NCBI GenBank assembly: GCA_900553635.1
Contig: USDU01000091.1
Span: 1-8,937, forward strand
DNA from: an uncultured Lachnospiraceae bacterium
GTDB lineage: Bacteria; Bacillota_A; Clostridia; Lachnospirales; Lachnospiraceae
DNA: 8,937 bases
Reading direction: 5' to 3'
Below are positions 7,201 through 8,937 of the stretch, piece by piece; within the stretch, counting starts at the first letter, position 1; each line of letters starts with the position of its first letter. A program made the translations under genes and the position numbers. The notes under the pieces were generated by a model, which did no database searches, was not told where the DNA came from, and saw only the letters and a list, made by a program, of their open reading frames with translations.

Positions 7201-8703
7201 GCTAAGCTTCAGACAGAAAAGACTGAACAGCTCTGCAGCCGCGTCATCTTACTCCTGGCCGGACTGCCCACAGCTTTTCTGTTTCTGTACAGCCTGATTT
7301 TCACCACCATTTATGAGAGCAACGATCTGGAGGTACCGTCCCAGACGGTGGATCCGGTGCCGCTTATCCTCCTGTTTGTGGCGGCTTCGCTGGCAGCTCT
7401 TTGGATGGCGGGCCGGTGGATTCTGAAAAAGGAAGCAAACCGGAAGCGGAATCTCCACATCCTGCTGGGCGTGGTGCTGGCCCACTGCGCGGTGTTTTGC
7501 ATCGCCTGGAATCTGTTGGCTCAGAGTGCGCTGCGGGCAGATCCCCTGTACATTCACGCCATCGGCGGCGGCTTTGCTTTAAGCGATCTGAACGAGAGCG
7601 CCATGGATTATCTCTACACCTATCCCCATCAGGCCGGACAGGCCCTTCTGGTGGAAATCGTGTACCGCATCTTTGGTTATGAGAATTTCTTCGCGTTCCG
7701 GATGGTGAATACGTTGGGCGTATTGGTATTTGTGGTCAGCGGTTTCGCGATTACGGGAGAACTGTTCCGGAAGGACCGGGCGCAGGTGAACTTCCTGCTG
7801 CTGGCGGCTGGCTGTGTTCCGCTTTTTGTGTATACAAACGTAATTTACGGAGAAGTTCTGGCAATTGCAGCAGTTTCCTTCGGCCTCTGGATGTTCCTGC
7901 GGTGGCTGCGGGAGGAAAAGCTGCGGGATCTGATTTTAATGATTCTGGCGCTTGTTTTCGCCGTTTATATGAAAAATAACGCGCTGATCGCGGCGGTAGC
8001 TATCATTCTTACGGCGCTGATAAAAGCCGTTGCGGAGCACCGGAAGAAGCTGGCCGTCTGGATGATTCCGTTCCTGGCCGCGCTATTGCTTTCGCAGCCG
8101 GCCATGACAAAGCTCTATGAGCACCGGAGCGGCTGGCCCCTCGACCGGGGCATGCCGAAGACGCTCTGGGTAGCCATGGGACTCCAGGGTGAGGGCATGA
8201 CCGCGGGCTGGTGGAACGAGTACCCGGATAAGGTCTATAAGGAACAGGCAGGTTACAACCCGGAGGAGGCCGACGCCATTGCGAAGGAAGCCATCGCATT
8301 TTCCGTGAAGGGGTTTGCGGAGCATCCGAAGGCGGCAGTATCCTTCTTTGGCCATAAATTCGTGAGCCAGTGGAACGACGCCGGCTACGGCTGTGAAGTG
8401 AGCGCCGGAAGCCAGGATACTCCGCGGCTGGAATTCTGGATGAACGGTTATCAGTCGCTGATTTTCCTGGGAGCCTGTGCCTTTGCGGTACTGGCATGGA
8501 AACGAAGATACCGGATCGAAGCGTGTCTGCCGGTGTTGATCCTGCTGGGCGGTTATCTGTTCCATCTGGCCTGGGAGGTCAAGGGACGATATGGTCTGTT
8601 CTATTTTGTGCTGCTGCTTCCGGCGGCTGCAGAAGGACTGGCCGGACTTACGGAAAAAGCGTTGAAGAAGGAAAAAGCGGGGGAAAACGTTCATGAAGCA
8701 TGA
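5629..8703 (+). CDS. Tandem-duplicated GT-C-like polytopic membrane protein, putative glycosyltransferase
   Basis: A 1,024-residue integral membrane protein (numbered from the ATG at 5629) made of two homologous halves, about 1-525 and 525-1024. Each half has about ten or eleven hydrophobic segments. In the first half these fall near 13-32, 47-67, 80-105, 145-158, 165-185, 195-217, 221-236, 244-277, 285-300, 440-453, 461-478 and 483-500, with a large hydrophilic loop at about 302-437. Paired landmarks are CSRV (10/536), an Asp in the first outer loop (112/638), YPHQ (141/665), YGEVL (216/740), LWVAMGLQ (322/846), EHP (379/898), YQS (437/941) and WE-x-K-x-RY (478/982). The topology and first-loop Asp resemble GT-C glycosyltransferases of the GT39/PMT_2 type, which move sugars from polyprenyl-phosphate donors outside the membrane. 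That is family-level inference; donor and acceptor are unknown. Single-module relatives are usually about 500 residues, so the fusion is unusual. It is probably co-transcribed with purL and translationally coupled to the next gene. Confidence 0.82.
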   Translation: MDTKKFEFFCSRVAAGVGILILGFLSLYSIFYTRKFPTNHDEMPVQTWGSPVSLVILVVLLIAAVGYLGHWILKNEKHRERNIRLLLAFTCIYAAVYGIVWAFACKYHMMWDPQLVSFWGDQLAHGMNDVSASDIDYLSSYPHQMGLIALLELVYRICGPENYHAFQVLNGLGAGAIVYLGCKIIRMTTKRQEPAVYFLLLMLCCHPLYIYVCFVYGEVLSVCLSFLAVYALLLYLERWQIRYGVLLGAALTLACLVRSNCYIVIAAIACVLLVKIISDKKLRHGLVLLLCLAMFFVSHTALDKFYEQRLGFSLENGMPTVLWVAMGLQEGGSDGIEREAGWYNGFAYDVFVDECGRDQEQSKQIGMEAVMESLTNFKEHPAYAADFFWRKIGSQWVEPTYSCLQETNRRIEERSTFIDRLYKGDLWPGFVRFMDVYQSVIYFGAFLFLLLIIRKKIPVEQLSLLIVVIGGFLFYVVWEAKSRYVLPYFIMLIPSAACGWDLFLQKLGRLWEKCGVGRRVRAFAAKLQTEKTEQLCSRVILLLAGLPTAFLFLYSLIFTTIYESNDLEVPSQTVDPVPLILLFVAASLAALWMAGRWILKKEANRKRNLHILLGVVLAHCAVFCIAWNLLAQSALRADPLYIHAIGGGFALSDLNESAMDYLYTYPHQAGQALLVEIVYRIFGYENFFAFRMVNTLGVLVFVVSGFAITGELFRKDRAQVNFLLLAAGCVPLFVYTNVIYGEVLAIAAVSFGLWMFLRWLREEKLRDLILMILALVFAVYMKNNALIAAVAIILTALIKAVAEHRKKLAVWMIPFLAALLLSQPAMTKLYEHRSGWPLDRGMPKTLWVAMGLQGEGMTAGWWNEYPDKVYKEQAGYNPEEADAIAKEAIAFSVKGFAEHPKAAVSFFGHKFVSQWNDAGYGCEVSAGSQDTPRLEFWMNGYQSLIFLGACAFAVLAWKRRYRIEACLPVLILLGGYLFHLAWEVKGRYGLFYFVLLLPAAAEGLAGLTEKALKKEKAGENVHEA
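5671..5722 (+). terminator. Strong intragenic hairpin with T-tract, possible attenuator or terminator after purL
   Basis: Bases 5671-5688 can pair with 5693-5710 as an uninterrupted 18-pair stem with four G-U wobbles and the tetraloop ATCT (5689-5692). Six T residues follow at 5717-5722, separated from the stem by ATAGTA. The structure lies 42 bases inside the downstream gene, over the codons for residues 15-28 of its first membrane segment. A canonical intrinsic terminator has its T-tract closer to the stem, so efficiency is uncertain. Active translation of the gene would melt it, so it could couple transcription past purL to translation of the membrane protein. Confidence 0.5.
7201..8703 (+). 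repeat. Module B of the internal protein duplication
   Basis: This encodes residues 525-1024, the second GT-C-like unit. Compared with module A it is two residues shorter in the first outer loop and about 20 residues shorter in the large loop before YQS. It keeps Asp638 but lacks the second acidic position, since the GDQ of module A corresponds to a GGG stretch. The copies have diverged enough that the duplication must be old. Confidence 0.9.
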
Positions 8704-8937
8704 AAAAAAGTGGACGCTGGAGAGTCTGTCCTGTAAGGCTGTCTGGTTTTTGAGCACTCTGATTTTTCTGGTTTTGATGGTTACGAGTCTGATTTTTACC
8801 CGGTACTTTGTCGCGGATTATTCCATAGAGAAGCCTTATGTGAAAATAGCCTGGTTTCCGCTGATCCTTCTGGGGGCGGCGCTGTTGGGCCGGGTGATTT
8901 ATCGGATTGCCTGCTGCATTTCAGAAGACGCGGTACG
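8693..8937 (+). CDS. Polytopic membrane protein, likely third copy of the GT-C-like module (C-terminus beyond right edge)
   Basis: Only 81 codons are visible. The ATG at 8693 overlaps the previous gene by 11 bases. A G-rich possible ribosome site (GGGGG, 8679-8683) lies nine bases upstream, so translational coupling is likely. Two membrane segments are visible, about residues 17-36 and 53-70. The layout copies the start of module B: CxxV (14-17; CSRV at 536 in B), SLIFT (32-36; 555-559 in B), an 18-19 residue polar stretch, then PLILL (56-60; 578-582 in B). The diagnostic first-loop Asp and YPHQ regions lie beyond the edge, so family membership rests on this short similarity and the context. 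Confidence 0.7.
   Translation, partial: MKHEKKWTLESLSCKAVWFLSTLIFLVLMVTSLIFTRYFVADYSIEKPYVKIAWFPLILLGAALLGRVIYRIACCISEDAV

Noticed and set aside
8009..8757. Overlapping minus-strand frames at 8009-8497 and 8083-8757
   Set aside because: They are antisense to module B, whose protein sequence is clearly conserved with module A; no ribosome site or promoter supports them.

Overview
The window (8,937 bases, GC-rich) looks like a chromosomal segment of a Gram-positive anaerobe of the Clostridia, most likely Lachnospiraceae. The evidence is the single-chain ~1,250-residue PurL of the clostridial type, strong AGGAGG-type ribosome binding sites, sigma-A-like promoters in an AT-rich spacer, and large multi-pass membrane proteins of a kind common in that family. 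The taxonomic call is an inference; nothing here identifies a species.

Layout. Positions 1-1631 (minus strand) carry a large polytopic membrane protein that runs off the left edge. It has one N-terminal membrane anchor, a ~140-residue beta-rich outer domain, and a core resembling the PTPS_related/YfhO group of GT-C-fold glycosyltransferase-like proteins. A 232-base AT-rich spacer (1632-1863) holds back-to-back promoters. Positions 1864-5613 (plus) are purL, complete with all expected catalytic motifs. Fifteen bases later, 5629-8703 (plus) encodes a 1,024-residue membrane protein made of two full-length homologous GT-C-like halves in tandem. A third gene starts at 8693, overlapping it by 11 bases, and runs off the right edge; its first 81 residues look like the start of a third copy of the same module.

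How the genes may work together. The plus-strand genes appear to form one transcription unit (purL, the two-module protein, the third-module protein), because no terminator lies between purL and the next start. However, an 18-pair hairpin followed after six bases by six T residues sits just inside the second gene (5671-5722) and may limit readthrough from purL. The GT-C-like proteins on both sides of purL point to a cell-surface glycosylation region (decoration of a teichoic-acid-like polymer or other surface glycan from lipid-linked sugars) with a purine-biosynthesis gene inside it. No purine-pathway neighbour is visible.

The most unusual content is the three-copy GT-C module array across two overlapping genes, and the hairpin at the junction with purL. 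No RNA genes, mobile elements, CRISPR arrays or phage genes were seen.
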